NCBI RefSeq assembly: GCF_022581195.2
Contig: NC_061469.1
Span: forward strand, 8,922,501-8,986,500
Direction of reading: 5' to 3'
DNA from: Helicoverpa zea
Lineage: Eukaryota; Arthropoda; Insecta; Lepidoptera; Noctuidae
DNA length: 64,000 bases
Below the pieces are notes generated by a model. It saw only the letters and a program-made list of their open reading frames with translations. It had not been told where the DNA came from and searched no databases. Positions 36,801 to 50,979 of the stretch are shown here, piece by piece. Position 1 is the stretch's first letter. Each line of letters starts with the position of its first letter. A program made the translations under genes and the position numbers.

Positions 36801-39800
36801 CGAACTGCCGTGAGATAGTTTAATAGATTTGAAAAATCCTTCGACAGCGGGCACGGTATGCTGCTGAATACATTCGGGCGAAGGTCTGCGCTCTGTTTGT
36901 CCTCCAGTAATGTTCGCGTCCTGGTGTTTATAGAAAAGTACTGTCTCAAAGTTCATGTAAGCCCAAGCGTGCCAAGCTTTGTACCAATCAGAAGACAAGT
37001 CGGTGGCGGCCTCATAGTTGCGCAGGATTTCTGGGATGGAGAGCTCGTTTATGCCCAGCAGAGACTCGCACCACGATCCCAACTTCAAGTGGCAGCGAGC
37101 GAGGAGGCGGCAGTGCTCTGCGTCACCCGTCTCCGTGGTGTCCACGTACCGCTGTAGCTGATCGTAAGCCAGCTGCTTATCACCAGCTACCCACAAGTGC
37201 TTAGCATAAGCCAGTGTTAGTCTCGGCTCATGTGTGGGCAGTGGCATATCTCTGTTCTGGCTGGGGTCGGTTCCCAACAACATCACTAAAGTCTTATGCG
37301 CCTGGCGCGGCGCTCCGCTCTTTCTGCAGAGGGAAGCGAATTTGAGCCACGTGGCCATGTCTTCTTGAGGAGTTAGCACCAGGCTGCGCACCTGCAGTAT
37401 TCTGCGCCAGTCTTCTACCAATCTTTGTCCGCCCTGCAGCCTGGTCCACCACGCCTGTCGGATGGACTCTCTTCTCTCCATGACAGACTTGTAAGTGATT
37501 ACTTCTTCAAGCTCCGCCAAAAGCTGAGCATTTACTAGAGCTCCGTATGCTCGCTGGTAACTCTCTCCAGCTACGGCAGTCAGTTCGGAATCCAACAACG
37601 TGCGCGCTTGATCTATGTATTGTTTGGACAGATCAAATTCTCCATTGTGAATGTTAAGTACTGCGCGATAGAAAGCACCGTCCTGAGTGTTTTCTGGCAG
37701 GAATCTGACATATTTCGCCATTGAATCCCATTCGTTCAATCCCCATGCGGCCGCAGCTGCGAGTCTCGCCGCTTTGAATCTCTCCTCGTTGCTCATTTTG
37801 ACCCATTTTTTGGAGACTGTATTGTAAAGCTCGACCCATTCTCCCAAAGCTTCGAAACAGCGCAACTCACCGAGATATGAGTCCATATCAGCTACATCCT
37901 CGTTTAGCTTCTCTCCGTAGAGGTCGAGAGCTTTCTCCCAGTTGTGTAGTTTCTCATACCATCTTATTTGGACCTTGAGAGTAGCATCTCCAGCTTCTCG
38001 TTGTGCCATCACTCGCTCTAGGAGTCCCTCTGCGGCTTCCTTCTGTTGCAGCTTGTTGTTGATGTGGATCAGAGCTTCCACGACTTGAGATGTCGCGCCG
38101 TTGCGGAATTCTTCTTCCTGTAGCAAAATGTTAAGCAATTAAATTCGTTCTTTAACAATTAAATAAATAGTCTGTAAGAATAATAATACATAATAATAAA
38201 CTGTATTGCTATTTTATACAATAATGTAAAATTTACCTAATACAGAATTCTATGTACCGACTTATTTAGTTTTAAGTTAATTTGCTGCGTCCTAACAGGG
38301 CATGTATACCTAAATATATAGGATAAGGATGCATTTATGTAACTTTATATATTTTGCAATAAATAAATTAAATAAATATTACCTTATAGTGCAGCGCTTT
38401 GGCGTAAGCTCTGCAATGCATAGCTCTTTCCCCAAGCAGGTGTGTAGATATAGGCAGGGTACCACCCTCACAGTGCTCCATGAACTCCGCTAAGTTGAGC
38501 ACGGTATGCGCGAGTTCGGGCGCGTCGGGCGCCGTCAGAGCTTGTTCAAGAGCATTCGACAGCTCGGCCCGAGAGGTCTTGTCTAGCTCCGTCCAACATG
38601 ACACGAACGCAGCGTTGAATAAGTCGCGGAGAAGTTGCGAGTAGTTGTGAGCTAGCGCCAGACATGCCCTATAAGTTTAAATAATTTATTCGTTACTTCC
38701 TAACCTTCAATCAATAGCAGATTTTTTATGTCTATGAAAAATCTATAGTCTGCTGGGTGTGATGTGTGTTACAACGTGCTAAGGCATTGTCTTATGTGGG
38801 CGAGTTCGCGTTCGCAATCATCAATTGCTCACATAAGACGCATATTAGATACGTATAAATAAATAAATAAATTATTAAATAGCTGATTTATTGAGGCTAA
38901 TAGCTAATTATATCTTTTATGAGGCACTTCTCAACCAAGACCGCGAAGAACTTCTACGAGAAACAACTAGTAACGTAATGTACTGAAACCTACCTAAGAG
39001 CAGGACTATGTGACTCAGTGAGTAGACCGATGCTGAACCTCCTCAGCCACTCGAGCCAGTCGTCCTTGGACACGCGGCTGCTGACCGTCCATGCCAGCTT
39101 CAAGTTGTGAGCGTTCACGCATAACTTGCGGATCGATTGCGATGTGTCGCAGTTATATCCTATACGTGGCTGAAAACATAAAGATTACATTGAAAGTCAG
39201 TAGGTTTCCAAGCATTTGTAGGTATAGAAGTGTAAAAAATTTTGTACCTCTTGAGTATGATTCCTCGGTTTCCGCCTAGTGCTCTGCAGAAACTCATCCA
39301 TTGCCAAAGTTTGACTAGACTGCATCCGAGAGAGCAGTAATTCATAATTTTGATGTTGAATCTTATGTTTCACCACCACTTTTTGAACCAGCGGTATGAA
39401 ATCAGTGAACTTGCGTCCCAATTGGACTATCAGAGCACACAGCGTGTCCATGGCAGTGGGGCGCAGCGCCGCGCACGTGTCCAGGCTCCTCACTAGAGGG
39501 TGAATTATTCTCGACACCAGCTCACTGTAGTTCAAAGAATCAGACAGATAGTCAACTGTCTCCATAGCTACTTTGGCCACATTTATTGGGCAATCTGACG
39601 CGTCAAACAACTTTACGATTGACGGTATCACTAAATGCATATAATCATCCAAGTTATCTTCAAACTTTTGAAGGGCATATAGCAGTTTTTCAGTCACAAT
39701 TCTATCTTTGCTGGTGTCGTGCGCGAGAACACGCAGTATCTGCGGCATCAGCTGAGGTAGATATACCTTAAACTCTGAACCTAGCGCCACAGCGATATAC

Positions 39801-42800
39801 TCAACGAGTAAGATTAAAGTTGGCTGGAAAGGACTATTCGGTGTCCAAAACTCCCTGATGAGGTCAAATATCTTGTCTAAATAATTACGAATGTGCTGCT
39901 TCACTATAGCAATTAGCCTCGCCAATTGAGTAAACAGGAATTCTCTGAAATTATTGTTGTCGGTCGCTCTCGCTACGAAAAGAAGAGTGGGTGTGACGCG
40001 GGAAATATATGGCACGCACTTTATACCCAAAGACTGGAAGATGAAGGTAACTGCTTGAACTACACTCGTGTGATGTTGCTGCAGTGTCGGGTCTCTGAGA
40101 ATCCTCATAAGTGTAGATATCACTATGGCTGGATAGTACTCATCCAGAACAGGGGAAGACATGTTCACTAACATTTCACTTGTGGTCATATCGAAATTAT
40201 TTTCTTCTGCTTTGCTATCTGCAACTGGCACTAAGCTAGAGTCAGGCTGCTCGCCAATCAGACCTCTAGTTATCTTATGTTTATAAGGATCCAAGGCACC
40301 TAACAATCCCAAAACACGAATAGTTTCTCTCCTATCTTTAGGTTGCTGTTCAGTCTTGAGGAAGTTCAAGAGGACGTCCATTAGAGTAGGATACTCAGTA
40401 TAGGGAGCCACCACATATCCAGTGGCACTGATTAGTTGGCCAAACGCCCAAAGAGCAACACTCCTCTTTTCCGTCGCACTTGCTTCTGATAACAATTCTA
40501 GAAGAATGCTCAGAAGTTCTGGAAGCCATTTCTTAAGTCCGCTGTTATCGCCGTGGACGTCGGCCAAGTCTCCGACGGCTTTTAATACACTTATGACTAC
40601 TCCAGGATTGGAATCTGATTCTTTGAGTTTTGGTACAAGAACATTAAGAATTGTCTCCATGTACGGCTTCACGAGCTTGGGCGCGTGCCGGATTAGATTA
40701 TCTAACATCCTGGCTGCCTGCTCTTTGTTCCTGCTCATGCCGGAATGTTCAAGCTCTGTGAGGTACTGTATCAGGGTCTTTCGAAGCCCTGGCATGACAT
40801 ACGCAGGATTGACCACACTCAAACGACCAACAGTACAAATTGCCAGCTCTCTTATAGCCAAGTGCTCATCATTCATAGCCATAAAAAGGAAGCTCAAATT
40901 CTCAATTTGAGCCAAATGGATGTCAAATATATTGTACAGTGATTCTAAAACCCAGTAGCGAACTTCATAATCAGGATCAGTAACTGTAACAACTAATAAC
41001 TTGCCAATAACTTCTGCTGTCAGCAGTGTTAGTGTCCTCGAAGGTGTTTTCATAGTTCTGACTGTAGCATCAGCTAACAGCTTGGCAGCAGTTTTGACAG
41101 CCTCTAGTCTAATTTCCTGTTGGTCACTCTGTAAGAAGTGGTCGGCACAACGTCTTACGAATGTTAGCAAGCTGTGTTGGCCCTCAAAATTGAAAGTCCC
41201 AAGTGTTCTTAATGCCAGTACAATGCTGGCAGTATCTTGAGGTTCCATCACCAAACTCATGTTACTCATCTGCTGTTCCAAACTCCTTGGAACTCCTGGA
41301 TGTAAGAATGGTTTATTTCTTAAGACAAGGGAAAGCATATTTAAGAGTCCTTCAGATATTTCTGTTCTTAAAGAAGGAAGGTTGTTACTCAACTCCCTTA
41401 AGCAAATAGTCAGGGATGGACTTAGGCCTGTAGCAAACATGGCATCTAATAATTCTTTGATATCTGTTAAAACTAGATCTTTGACAGCACTCCCCAATAG
41501 TGTTATGCAGGCAAAAATTGAGGGATCAATCCACACTCTCTTTTTGGTCTGTGAGTCCCTGATAGGCAATGTTTGTTTAATAACTTCCATTATGCTAGGT
41601 ATGTACTTCTTTATATCATTTTCAAGAGCAGCAGCCATGAGACCTAATGTGGTAAAGGCCATATTCCTATCTTTCTCTCTACTCCGAAGGCAAGAGATCA
41701 AGTAGTTCATTGTAGATATGAGGTATTTGTCAAGGAAATAGTTTTTGTTGAAAGCAGCTAGCCTTGGTATTATGACCAAAAGGATTTGTGGGACTCCTTG
41801 TGTTTTAAGGATGCGCTGACTCATTACATCTGAAATTATAACACATTATGTATTAGTTACAGCAATGGAAACCAAAGATTTCATTATTCAAATTAAACAG
41901 TGCATAGAACATAATATAAAGGGTTGAGATAATAAACATAATTTCCCTAAAGATTTCAGCAAATAATTTTAACTGTGCTATGTCATCTTTCATGCCTATA
42001 ATTCCATTTTTTAAACATAATGAACCTGCAAATTATGATTCACCACACAATATCACAACAATTTGCTCTTTGACCTTAAGTGATATGAGAACCAAGATAT
42101 GTTTAGCTTCATATACCTACTTGAATAATAATAAAAAGACAATTCAATAAAATATTGTTGTAAATATCTTACCTCTGCAGAGTTTTTCAAACTTTTCAGT
42201 GAGTAGTTTACGACAGACTTCAGATTCATAGATAGGAACTGGGTAGGTCACATTCTCAGTCTTGAACCCGTCACACAGGTAGCCTCTTTTGACCGACGGA
42301 CTGTGCAACTTTGTGCTTATAAATATTATATCATCGGATACTGTAATATCCTTCATTGTGTCCAGACTTTGCATAAGATAAGAGTACTTCTTCTCCCAAA
42401 CAGCATTAGAGCATCGGAGCAGCTCATTTAAGATCAATAGCCCTCCATGGACTCTGTCCTCTTTAGTCATTCCCTTTTCTTTCAAAGGAATATCCTCAAA
42501 TGACAGCATAGCTTCTTCATAGCACTGCATGTACCACTGAGGCTTGGCAGTTGACTGCTTAGCTGTTTCTCTTTGAGCTGTCACCACTAGGCCTGCTCTT
42601 AATGCTTTTGCTGCAGCCTCACGGATTTGTGGCTTTGGGTCCTTTAGTGCTACCAAGATGTGATCAAAGAAGCCTGAAACTTGCTGGTAGAAGTATGTGG
42701 GCATAGCTATAGCTAACTCCTTTAATAGTAATACAGCTGAGTGGCGCCTGCCTTCATTCCTCTCTTCAGACAACCACTCAAATGCTCTTTTGACTTCAAA

Positions 42801-43277
42801 CTCGACGTACTCAGCTCGTTTGACGCCGGACACTGTGGCGAGCCGGCCGACCGTCTTAGCGGCCAGTTCCATCACACCCACATCAGACGAAGGCAGTAAG
42901 TTGCGAAGGTAGTTTGCAAATCTTGTGATACGGGTTTTGGTAGTATCGCAATCACCGCCGATGAGACATACTAAAATCAAAAACGTTTATGTAACTAAGT
43001 TAAATCCATAAAACTTGAAAAGTTGAAAATAATCATGAGGATCATCTATTTTTTTACCTATAGCTAAAACACCTCCTTTCTTTTCGTGGACGTCGTTACT
43101 GGATACCATCTCAAATATCTGGTGATTGAATTCATCGAGAAATTGTGTGAGCTCCTCTTGTGGGACTTCCCGGAGCTCCGTCTTAGCAAAATGATAGAGC
43201 TCTCGGGCTGTCTTGATTTGAACATCCACGTTCCGGGACTTCAGCCCCGCAACGAACGCACCTACTTGATTGGACAT
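33808..43277 (-). CDS. TOR: Target of rapamycin kinase, canonical paralogue (TOR-B), 11 exons
   Basis: Catalytic subunit of the TOR complexes that couple nutrients and insulin signalling to growth. Exons (minus order): 43058-43277, 42173-42970, 39248-41829, 38994-39169, 38383-38668, 36231-38117, 35916-36131, 35333-35601, 35035-35131, 34649-34963, 33808-34248; 7287 nt, 2428 aa, in phase throughout. HEAT repeats about 1-1270, FAT about 1300-1895, FRB about 1903-2004, kinase about 2056-2340, FATC about 2396-2428. Motifs: FLLKGHEDLRQDERVMQLFG with K2081, GLGDRHPSNIML with D2232 and N2237, HIDFGDCFEV with D2251, C-terminal CQCYVGWCPFW. The FRB keeps Phe at the position of human F2108 (F2002) and reads ALEEASRLYF and QAWDLYYHVFRRIS, closely matching human. 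Starts at MSNQVGAFVAGLKSRN, aligned with SGLKSRN of human mTOR. Head-to-head with ARPC2. The higher identity to human than TOR-A suggests that it keeps the ancestral role. Confidence 0.97.
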
Positions 43278-43839
43278 CTTGGCTAGCGTGTCCTTTTATT
43301 TCATGATGAAAGTGAAAATCAATACGCGTAAATGATCACGCGTTTTTTTGCAATTCCTTAAAATATAAATAAACAAAGTGGTATTTACTCCACACCGACC
43401 CGAATTCGAACATAGACTAGGAAAAAAATCGTTTTGTTTTTAATTTTACTAGGGATGTACAGTTTAGTATTGTTACCAATTTTTGTATGTTACGGTTTTT
43501 CATCATGCTTTATCAGATACTGAAGTAAATAAATGTTGATTAATTAATTTAAGGATATCTGTCGGATATTTAATTAAATTACATCAATTAGGTGTACTTC
43601 TATAGTTTAGTTCAATATTTTAATAGTAACTTTTCTAATGAGTACTAGAGCTAATAAAAGAAACAGCTCTATGGTTACATGGCCGATATTTCATTCATTT
43701 GGAGCTTCCTTTTCTTTCTGTCGTTTATGGATATCTATATACGGGCGGTCATCGTTGAAGATTTCCGTATTAATTATTAAATGAAGGTGCTATAAGCGTT
43801 GATTTTATGAAAAAGCTGTAGGTTATTAATTGTTAAATA
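43278..43839. promoter_or_regulatory. Shared upstream region of TOR-B and ARPC2
   Basis: The start codons are 562 bp apart and diverge, so both genes are probably driven from here. The sequence is AT-rich; a pyrimidine tract (TTCCTTTTCTTTCTG near 43707-43722) lies upstream of the ARPC2 start and could be near its transcription start. No firm TATA box. Confidence 0.5.
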
Positions 43840-46800
43840 ATGATCTTACTCGAGATCAATAATAGAATTATAGAAGATACTTTAACAGTTAAATATAAAA
43901 ATGCACTGGCGCGGTGAGTACGTTACGCTTAGAAAGTGTACTGTTTTTTCATGATTGTGATGTGTTTAACGAGCATGCAGCCCATATGCATGAGTTCTGC
44001 TATGCGGTTGCTCTAGTGGAACTGTCTACGAGGGGGTGATTCCTGGCCATAACCCCTTTTCGGGAGCAACATGACAAGTGTCAAATTCCTGGGGTGGGCC
44101 CACGTTGGCCGCCGCATCACAGCAGGTTCCCATAAGCGTATAGGAGCCGAGTATATAGTGATTTGGTGCATATTATGTCACGTAGTGAATATGACGTGAT
44201 AGTGGCTATCTCGGCGTGGATGAGTCATATCAGTTGTTTATTGGTGATCGGGTGTGTGCGTGCGGATACGTCCCATAATGTTTTTGGATTCCAGTGGTGG
44301 TAAACAATGTAATGCGTTGATATGTGATACTGGTATCCATTTGTTATAGTGAAGGAATGCCATGATAATAATGATGTGACAAGTTCCAGGATATGAGTAA
44401 TTTGGTGTTGATTTGTCATCCCACAAACATTTATTTATATATTTTATGTTGTTGTTTTCAGCTTAAAGCCAGAGTCAATAGATGTGAAAGTTGCAGATTT
44501 TGATGGAGTACTCTTCCATATATCTAATGTGAATGGAGATAAAACCAAAGTTAGGGTATGTAATCAAGAGACTCCATAAGATGTAGTCCTATTTGTACAC
44601 AGATTTTATCCAAAACACTGCTCATACTGTACAATCCAATGGGAACATCTGTATGAAACTCTCCCAGTCTGAAACAGAATATTCAATTTTATATTTCCTG
44701 TACCATTCTTCAGTAGTTACTTATTTGTTATGATACTAATAAGCAAATCTATTTTACATGACTATATTTTGGCATCAATAAATTATTCCCAGTACTTACT
44801 AAATTATTCCAAGTTCCAAGAATAGGGAATATCTAATAGGAATATTGAATCACATAGTTTTCTCAGTAGTAAAGTACTAATTATATAGAATAATGTCAAT
44901 AATACCACTACATTTTGCAGGTTAGTATATCACTGAAGTTCTACAAGCAGTTAGAAGAACATGGAGCGGATGAACTCCTCAAAAGAGTATATGGGCCACT
45001 CCTCACGGAGGCAGAGTCTGGTGAGTGATATGCCTAACACTTTGTACTGCCTTATAGAATATGTTGAATTGTAGTGAGAACACTGGGTAAATTCTAAGTA
45101 AAACTAATACCTATTTATACATTCCAAATTAATTTATTGTTTACTGTGGTATGTTAACCTTTTTTACTTATAATTGTTTAGTATAGCTTACTCTTTAAAT
45201 ACAAGTTATTAACAGTGCAGGCCTAAAAGCATCTTATTCAAGTCTAATATGCACAACTCCACAAAACTATTTGCTCAACAATTGCATAAAAATGAAAGCT
45301 AGTATGTGAGTCTGTTTTTATTCATTGCATAATTACTCGTGCTCACTCAAGCAGTTATTGTTCCAGTTCATACAATAGTTAAATATAACTATGCAGCAAA
45401 CATTGTCCTTGCTGTTTAAGGATAAAATTCCACATGTTTAACTTCCTTATAACAATATATAAAATAAGTCATAAGTGATAAAAAACACTATAAATGTCAA
45501 TAGTTCATTTAAAGTATTGGGTCATCACTTATATTGGTTATTTTGAGAAAACTAAATATTATATGTTGAAACTACATATTGAGAAATGTTGTATGTATTG
45601 GCTACACCCAAATATTTTCCTTATCTGTAATCTAAGAGATAATTCAATATTTCACTCCCTATAAGTGACCAGCCTTATTCAAGAGTGATATTTGATAGGA
45701 AAAACCCTTCTATACGCATTATTTCTAAAGGCTAGCACAGTCATTTTTAGCTCATATTTATGTCTAGGTCATCAAGTATTACAGGTACTCTTGACTGCAT
45801 TAGGTTATCACCATATTTGTCATATCAGGGTCTCCAACTAACAACAACAATTTTAAACTATAGTAGAGCACACATATTGAAAACACATTTTGATAAGAAG
45901 TATTGGCAAGTATGGAGTATGTAGGTTGATAAGATATAAATGTTTAAATTTGAAACTTGTGGCTTATCTTATGGCTGTACATTTTATTGTGTTTTCGAAT
46001 TTGTTTAACTTAATATTTACAGACAGTGAAAACCAAGCCAAACCAACATTTTTTGAGGTAATACACAAAACATTCCCACTGTTAAGAAAACCAAACGTTA
46101 TTTGTTTTAACATGCAACTCTCATGACCTACAAAGGCACTTGAATCTTGTAAGCAGTCAAATCAATCATCAATTTGTTTTAGGCTGTCCTCTTTGTAACT
46201 CCAATTTGTTACCATAAAATATTCACAGCCAATGATATAAATAGAACTTTGAACTCTGGTATTGATTAGTCATAAACTGACACACCTTTGCCATAATAAT
46301 CATAGTGATTTTGTCTCTAGGGAAAATGTTTTAGTGGGAAAATTGATGGTGTTTTGTTTTCGAAACTTTTTGCTACTTTGTATCTGTATGTCACACGAGC
46401 GTCATATTACGAACACTTTACATATCACGTAACATACTTACATTCCACTTGAAAATATACACAACTGATACTACACCAGGAAAATAAGTTTTAATATATT
46501 CTGGTTCACCAGTTACCTCAATATGTTACTATGTTACTGCAGGCTACAACATTTCGTTGCTGCTCGACTTGGAGAACATTCCCGACGACTGGGAGGACGT
46601 AGTGAAGAAGGTTGGCCTCCTCAAGAGGAACTGCTTCGCGTCAGTGTTCGAGCGCTACTTCAGGCTCCAGGAGGATGGTGACGTCAGCCACAAGCGCGCC
46701 GTCATCAACTACCGACAGGATGAGACGCTGTTAGTATCCTCTCATCAATAAAATTAAAAAAATCCTTTTTTAGAATTCTAACTCAAAAAAAGAAATTTAG

Positions 46801-49077
46801 CACCTGTTTGTCCTTGATTGGAAACTTGTTCAGGCGACGTTGTTGTTTGTGGAAATAACGCGTATAAATATTTCTGTATCATATGTATACCTAGTTACCT
46901 ATGTCAACAAGCTATTCTTTCATACCATGCCAACCATAACGACATGCTGCACCAAGCCCAAATAAAATTGGGTTAAGAGCAGGAGGATGATGATACATTA
47001 TTTATACATATTCTATACTTTGCTTACTTAAACAATTAATTCAAGATCGTAACCCCCATGTTTCAGATACGTGGAAGCGCAAGAGGACCGCGTGACCGTG
47101 GTGTTCTCGACGGTGTTCCGGCACGAGGACGACATGGTCATCGGCAAAGTGTTCATGCAGGAGCTCAAGGAGGGCCGGAGAGCGTCCCATACCGCGCCAC
47201 AAGTCAGTACATTTCTACACTAATATTATAAAGGCGAAAGATTTTTTTGTTTGTTTGAGTTGAATTGACTCCAGAACTACTGAACAGAGTGTTTTATCCC
47301 GTTACGGGAAGAAGTTCCTACGGGACGCGGGGTAACCGTGGGAAAACGTCGAGTTGAAAATAACAGGTTGCAGACTGTAGGATCTTATAAATATATGTAA
47401 AAATGAATTGCTGTTCATAAATGTCATTAAAACTCTAGAATGGCTGGACCAATTTGGGTTATTTTGGTTTTAAAATGTTTGTAGAGGTCCAGGAAAGGGT
47501 TAATGCAAAGAGTCAGCTAGTAATATTTTGCAAACAAACAGAAGTAATGTCACAGACATATAGACTTGGATTAGCAGTCAATTATAGAAAAACCTGCCAC
47601 TACCATAATGTGCCAGATTATAATATTTGGCCTCTTTGGGCGCAAGGAGTTTACACTCGATAGTACTTACGTCCCCCCACTCACTATATATGTGTCATGA
47701 ACTCAGTACTGAATCAAACGCGTCCCGTGTCATTTAGGGGTCAATGACACGCTAAGTTTGATGAGTAAAAATTCTACCTAGTAAAGATAATGTGCATTGT
47801 TTTATGATTATTTATTAACACTAGGAAGTGGTGAAAGGGGGGCGTTTTGGGGGTGCTGTCCTTTGTATTATTTGACGTGAAAAAGTGCTAAAAACTAGCC
47901 TATTTATCAATAAACGTTTTTGACTTTTGATGTGAAAAATATTTATGGAAGAATTCTACTTGATTTCAAGTATTGCGTTGTACTGTCGTATCTTTTAAGT
48001 GATAGCTAACTAATCTCTCGTTCACTATCGATCTATATTTTAGTGTTTGTGTACTTAAGAAATTGTTATGTAACATATTGTATGCTCTTTATTTTCAGGT
48101 ATTGTTTTCACACAAGGAACCGCCCTTAGAACTAATGGACACGGACGCGAGAGTAGGCGATAATATCAGTTATGTTACGTTTGGTAAGTAACAATAAGTT
48201 ACAATTTTTTTTTTTCTGTTATACATATTTCCACTAAGTTATAGGTAGATCACTTATCTCAATACAGAGCCTCCGTGTAATTTGTTACACTATAACCAAT
48301 GACGGATTTGGCAAACCGCTTCCGCTCTTATACGCCTTTTTCAAGTGCATATTTTTTTATAACCAAAACTTATTGACAGATGTCTCAACGAACCCGAACG
48401 CCTCGTTAGTTCACTCGTAACTGGTCGTTTTGGTCACGCGCACCTTACATCATTGACCTAGAAAATGGTACCTGACCTATCTGCCTTCCGCTCATATATT
48501 CTTACCCCGAGTCTGTAGGTCGTATAGCTAAGTATATTATGTGAGTCTGTTTGCAGTGTTATTCCCGCGACACACGTGCGCGGCGGCGCGGGACAACACC
48601 ATCGACCTGCTGCACATGTTCCGCGACTACCTGCACTACCACATCAAGTGCTCCAAGGTGTACGTGCACTCGCGCATGCGCGCCAAGGCCGGCGACCTGC
48701 TCAAGGTGCTCAACCGCGCCCGCCCACAGACCTCCTCGCGCCCCACCGAGCGCAAGACTATCACGTTAGTATACTGCTCTTCTATATTCAAAATTACGTC
48801 ATACAATGTCTCGAGGTCTCGTCAAATAAGAGGCAAAGTAATTTCTTGACGAGCTGTACTATGGATTGCCTTACCTACTGATTTCTAACAAGAATATGAC
48901 CAATTTTCTTGTAACAAGATTTCTTATAGCACCAATCTTATCCTCATAGAGAGTTCAATTGTAAGACCGATAATCTCTCTTCGATATTTATTATGATTAT
49001 GACCGATTTGTGTGACAATTATAATAACGTGTAATGAATGTTTGTGCAGGGGAAGAACATTTGTGAGGCGAGACTGA
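43840..49077 (+). CDS. ARPC2: Arp2/3 complex subunit 2 (p34-Arc), 8 exons
   Basis: Core scaffold of the Arp2/3 complex, contacting the mother filament during branched actin nucleation. Exons: 43840-43913, 44462-44555, 44921-45020, 46543-46729, 47067-47202, 48099-48183, 48557-48764, 49050-49077; 912 nt, 303 aa against 300 in human. Matches along the whole family: MILLEINNRIIEDTL, ADFDGVLFHISNVNGDKTKV, VSISLKFYKQLEEHGADELL, LLKRNCFASVFERYF, DRVTVVFSTVF, GKVFMQELKEGRRASHTAPQ, VLFPRHTCAAARDNTIDLLH, FRDYLHYHIKCSKVYVHSRM and the end KTITGRTFVRRD. The last exon codes only nine residues. Exon 7 is far richer in G+C than the rest. Intron 3 (45021-46542) shows nothing I can name; introns 4 and 5 hold repeat fragments. 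Confidence 0.97.
46930..46996 (+). repeat. SINE/LINE 3' tail fragment
   Basis: The words CACCAAGCCCAAATAAAATT and GGGTTAAGAGCAGGAGGATGATGAT resemble the 3' tail of lepidopteran retroelements ending in GGATGATGA-type repeats. Too short to assign. In ARPC2 intron 4. Confidence 0.45.
47217..47358 (+). repeat. Dispersed lepidopteran repeat
   Basis: CACTAATATTATAAAGGCGAAAG, TTTGTTTGTTTGAGTTGAATT, CCAGAACTACTGAACAGAG and finally ACGGGACGCGGGGTAACCGTGGGAAAAC form a word order familiar from very abundant repeats in moths and butterflies. In ARPC2 intron 5, the rest of which is plain AT-rich sequence. Confidence 0.6.
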
Positions 49078-50945
49078 GTGTTGCGCGGCGGCGGGACGTA
49101 GGCGCCGACCGCAGTCTGTCTCCTGTTACGTTACGTTCTCTCGCTAGCGCCGCCACTCGGTGACATCCTCAGTTCCCATCCCGCCCGCACACACTCGGAC
49201 CATCCGAGTGGACGCGTTACCCACGAAGAAACTCCGACAATGTGCGTATTTCATATATCCAACTTTCAATGAAATGACATATAAGATAATTATTTATTAA
49301 AAATACATTGTTTGTTTTCCAAACGTCACAAAGTACTTACTCTTAAAATCATCTCGATGCCATTTCCATAAATTAAAATTGCCAAATAATCACAGTTGTG
49401 CTCAACGTTTCGTGTACTGCCCGTCAACGTTTTATATTACAAAGAAATGTGCACATTGTATTTATCATAACTATTTATTGTCAACTCTTCAAGCATAGCG
49501 TTAAAGTCAATAAATAATGTTGCCGTAGTTCTTGTTGATAACAAAATTATGCTTTATTATTATGAGAGTTCTATTTATAGCGGTGGCACTGCGACATCCA
49601 AAACTTGGGTTCCTAAAATGTTTAGTATACACCCTCATTACATTGTTACGCGTTAGATATCCGTAGTGTCCATCGAGAGTGAACTTTTCTTGTAGCTTAC
49701 GTAATTTTGTTGTAAATTATGACATTACCAATCCTCATATAGGGTAAAGTGTATTATAAAATCTAGCCTATACTTAAAGTTTCGGTTGACAAAGTTGTAA
49801 AAATGTATATCACTGAAATATCGAGACAGGTAACATGCACAAAACTCGTACGAATTATATTCAATTATTAATTTTTACGCTGCTCCTATGTTTAGTTTAA
49901 TAATGCTACGCAATATATACGAACAATAATTTTATTAAGAGTTTCCCCCTTACGTTTTAGGTAGGTCCGATTCAATTATAATGTAAGTGAAAATGTATAG
50001 TATTTCTCAATAGATTCTTCCATAGTCAAAAAGAGCTCGAAGAAGAAATCATAATGGCCTTATTTATGATGAAGTTGAGTTCAGTTTGCTCTGTTTGAGA
50101 AGCCGGCCCTTCGGTTCGATAGAGTCGCTAGTTTAGATCACATTACACTATGTATCTAACGTTTAAGTGCAATTCATTACACTCCACATTATTTTATTCC
50201 AAATTGCATTTTTAGTTGTAGACAGAGAATAAAAACTCTTTAAAATACATTTTAGCAAAAATTCAGTCTTGTTTAAATTGTTTCCCGTAGCTAAACACTT
50301 CTCATTCGACGCAAGTATATATTGTGTTTGTGGCACATTTGCACCAACAATGTATAAATTGCTCAAAGAATCGCGAACACCAAGAGCTAGGATATCAGAG
50401 TGAACCTATAGAACAACGTGCATTATGGAGTAGATGCGATGTCTAGAATAAGATACGATAGTTAAATGATTACCTGTGTTTGGATGAGATTGTGCTAAAG
50501 TTATATTGAGTCATGGACTGAGGTTAGGCTGTCGAAAGTGTATCGAGTCACTGAATAACAATAAAATTTTAATATAATTCACTAAGTCAGATAAATGAAA
50601 AGTTAGTGACATTAAACCTAAAATTAACTTAAAAGGTTTTCAAAGCATATTGAATATATGGTTAAGATGGAATGTAATACAAGTATGTAGAACGATTTAA
50701 CTATTCAATGAAAAAACTTAGCTAACTTGAATTTATGTAATTTTTATTTGCAAGATGTATTATTTATGTATTATAAAGTGTAAGTTAAATGTTGCTTTAA
50801 AGTTTTTGCTTACATTGGAAGATTGTTTTTACTGTCAGTTTTAGTGCGAGATTATGTAAACAGCGCAGAATACCGAAGTTATTTGTGAATATGTAATTAT
50901 TCTTGTGATTTAAAATCCGTTTATACTGTATTTTTTATTTTCTAG
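49078..50945 (+). other. ARPC2 3' UTR (inferred)
   Basis: No gene is seen between the ARPC2 stop and the ATTAAA at 50946. Several earlier AATAAA words (for example near 49509 and 50559) could give shorter transcripts. The first 150 bp are GC-rich, the rest AT-rich. Confidence 0.5.
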
Positions 50946-50979
50946 ATTAAAGAAAACTTACTGCATTTTAAACTTTATT
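50946..50979. terminator. Opposed poly(A) signals of ARPC2 and the TMIE-like gene
   Basis: ATTAAA on plus (50946-50951) and AATAAA on minus (50974-50979) face each other 22 nt apart, the same spacing as between TOR-A and CDA. Confidence 0.5.

Noticed and set aside
45890..46126. 78-codon frame in ARPC2 intron 3
   Set aside because: Includes the splice-like ACAG/ACAGTGAAAACC region by chance; hydrophobic AT-driven sequence, and ARPC2 is complete without it.
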